A stretch of DNA of 64,000 nt from positions 1,097,623 to 1,161,622 of the forward strand of contig JAEPNK010000001.1 of NCBI GenBank assembly GCA_017643495.1, written 5' to 3'. The notes under the pieces are model-generated. The model ran no database searches, was not told the origin of the DNA, and saw nothing but the letters and a program-made list of their open reading frames with translations. Made by a program: the position numbers and the translations under genes. Below, piece after piece: positions 63,263 to 64,000 of this stretch (position 1 is its first letter; every line of letters begins with the position of its first letter). The DNA is from Rhizobiaceae bacterium. GTDB lineage: Bacteria > Pseudomonadota > Alphaproteobacteria > Rhizobiales > Rhizobiaceae.

Positions 63263-63931
63263 TTATTGCCGCAGCGTCTGGTCCTGTAGATACATGTCGC
63301 GCGAGGGCAAGATGTGCTGACGGCAAAGACGGGCAAGGTCATCCCGGTTTCCGGTCCGGGCGGCCTCGATAATCTGCTTGTGTTCCTCGATGGCCATTTG
63401 CAGGAGCTTCGGGTCGCCAATCCTGTAAGAGCGGATGGCATTGCTTGCTGCATCCATGCGCTTGATGGTTTCCGTCAGAAACGCGTTGTCACATTGGCCA
63501 AACAGGGTGTCGTGAAACCTGTTGTTGAGTGCGATGACCTGAACGAGGTCACCTTGTTCTGCTGCCACTTCGTGATCCTGGGCAATTCTGGTCAGCTCGG
63601 ACAGTGTTTCACCGGACATTGGAAGCTGTATCCGGGATATTGCCAGTTGATGAAGGTCGTCACGAAACTCGTACAGTGCAACAACCTCTTCGGTGGAATA
63701 GTCCCTTACGCGCGCTCCGCGATTCTGGGGGCGTTCGATCAGGCCCCGTTGCTCCAGTTCGCTCAGCGCAGAGCGAACCGTATGGCGCTTTGCCCCGAAA
63801 CGCGCCATGAGTTCATCTTCAACAAGACGTTCGCGCGGGCGCATTCTGCCCAGTACCAGATCAAGTTCCAGGTCTTGTACCAGTTCATCCAGCGTTGGAT
63901 TTGGTCTCTGTTTTTTGGCTGTATACGACAT
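63263..63931 (-). CDS. GntR-family regulator (FCD type)
   Basis: A 222-residue FCD-type GntR protein. The winged helix is LVLGRMRPRERLVEDELMAR then FGAKRHTVRSALSELEQRGL. The effector domain has the metal-ligand pattern ALNNRFHDTLFGQC and IEEHKQIIEA. It is convergent with the transketolase genes and has its own upstream region at the window edge, where no TGTTGCAACA copy is seen. It may control the island together with, or instead of, the first GntR protein. Confidence 0.9.
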   Translation of the reverse strand: MSYTAKKQRPNPTLDELVQDLELDLVLGRMRPRERLVEDELMARFGAKRHTVRSALSELEQRGLIERPQNRGARVRDYSTEEVVALYEFRDDLHQLAISRIQLPMSGETLSELTRIAQDHEVAAEQGDLVQVIALNNRFHDTLFGQCDNAFLTETIKRMDAASNAIRSYRIGDPKLLQMAIEEHKQIIEAARTGNRDDLARLCRQHILPSRDMYLQDQTLRQ

Positions 63932-64000
63932 CTGCCATATCTCCGGATTAAGGGCACAGACCCGCCTGACTGGTCCTGCTTTGGCTTGTGACTATCGCCG

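Noticed and set aside
1-64000. Mobile elements, prophage or CRISPR arrays
   Set aside because: No transposase, integrase or capsid genes, no att-like repeats at the tRNA genes and no regularly spaced repeats were seen.

Overview
The window is a chromosomal segment of an alphaproteobacterium, most likely of the order Hyphomicrobiales (Rhizobiales). The evidence is the F0 ATP-synthase operon with split b and b' genes (atpI-B-E-F'-F) away from any F1 genes, BacA, heme A synthase beside a DUF2842 gene, an AapJQMP-type general amino-acid ABC transporter, N-terminally extended ribosomal protein S9, DUF1194 and NnrU proteins, and promoters of the form TTGAnn-17-TATAAC. Genus cannot be fixed from the sequence alone. 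No phage, insertion sequence or CRISPR array was seen; two tRNA genes (Pro-GGG and Glu-TTC) are present.

Layout. 0.3-6 kb: bacA, a TraR/DksA zinc-finger protein, NnrU, a TPR membrane protein, der and a SleB-type cell-wall hydrolase. 6.2-8.9 kb: the F0 operon with a clear promoter and terminator. 9-12.5 kb: rnhB, a PA0069-type radical SAM protein, and the divergent ohr/ohrR pair with a palindromic operator between them. 12.7-22.6 kb: an exopolysaccharide locus (O-antigen ligase/polymerase, polyprenyl-phosphate sugar transferase, glycosyltransferase 4, Wza-like export lipoprotein, a frameshifted Wzc-like co-polymerase, a GNAT acetyltransferase and a polysaccharide deacetylase). 22.6-47.5 kb: mostly housekeeping genes (ctaA, argC, speB, ilvE, rplM-rpsI, hom, glpX, recJ) with redox, chemotaxis, peptidoglycan and hypothetical genes. 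It also holds a cyclase-family gene interrupted by an in-frame stop, and an XRE regulator preceded by three perfect 15-bp palindromes and facing a 48-codon ORF.

47.5-63.9 kb is an accessory catabolic island built from two divergent operons. The left operon encodes an AapJQMP-like transporter, a PLP enzyme resembling sphingosine-1-phosphate lyase/group II decarboxylases, an SDR, a GntR repressor, an SMP-30 lactonase and a succinate-semialdehyde-type dehydrogenase. The right operon encodes a second, paralogous PLP enzyme, a class III aminotransferase, two SDRs and a two-subunit transketolase, and a second GntR regulator lies convergently at its end. The shared 254-bp intergenic region carries two copies of the palindrome TGTTGCAACA. 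The gene set suggests uptake of an amino acid or polar amine, PLP-dependent decarboxylation or C-C cleavage, transamination to an aldehyde, oxidation or reduction, and two-carbon transfer by transketolase. I recognise no described pathway with this exact set, and it is the best candidate for an undescribed system here.

Two genes (the wzc-like gene and the cyclase gene) look broken by small lesions. These may be real pseudogenes or assembly errors. All functional calls rest on reading motifs by eye; no database search was possible.
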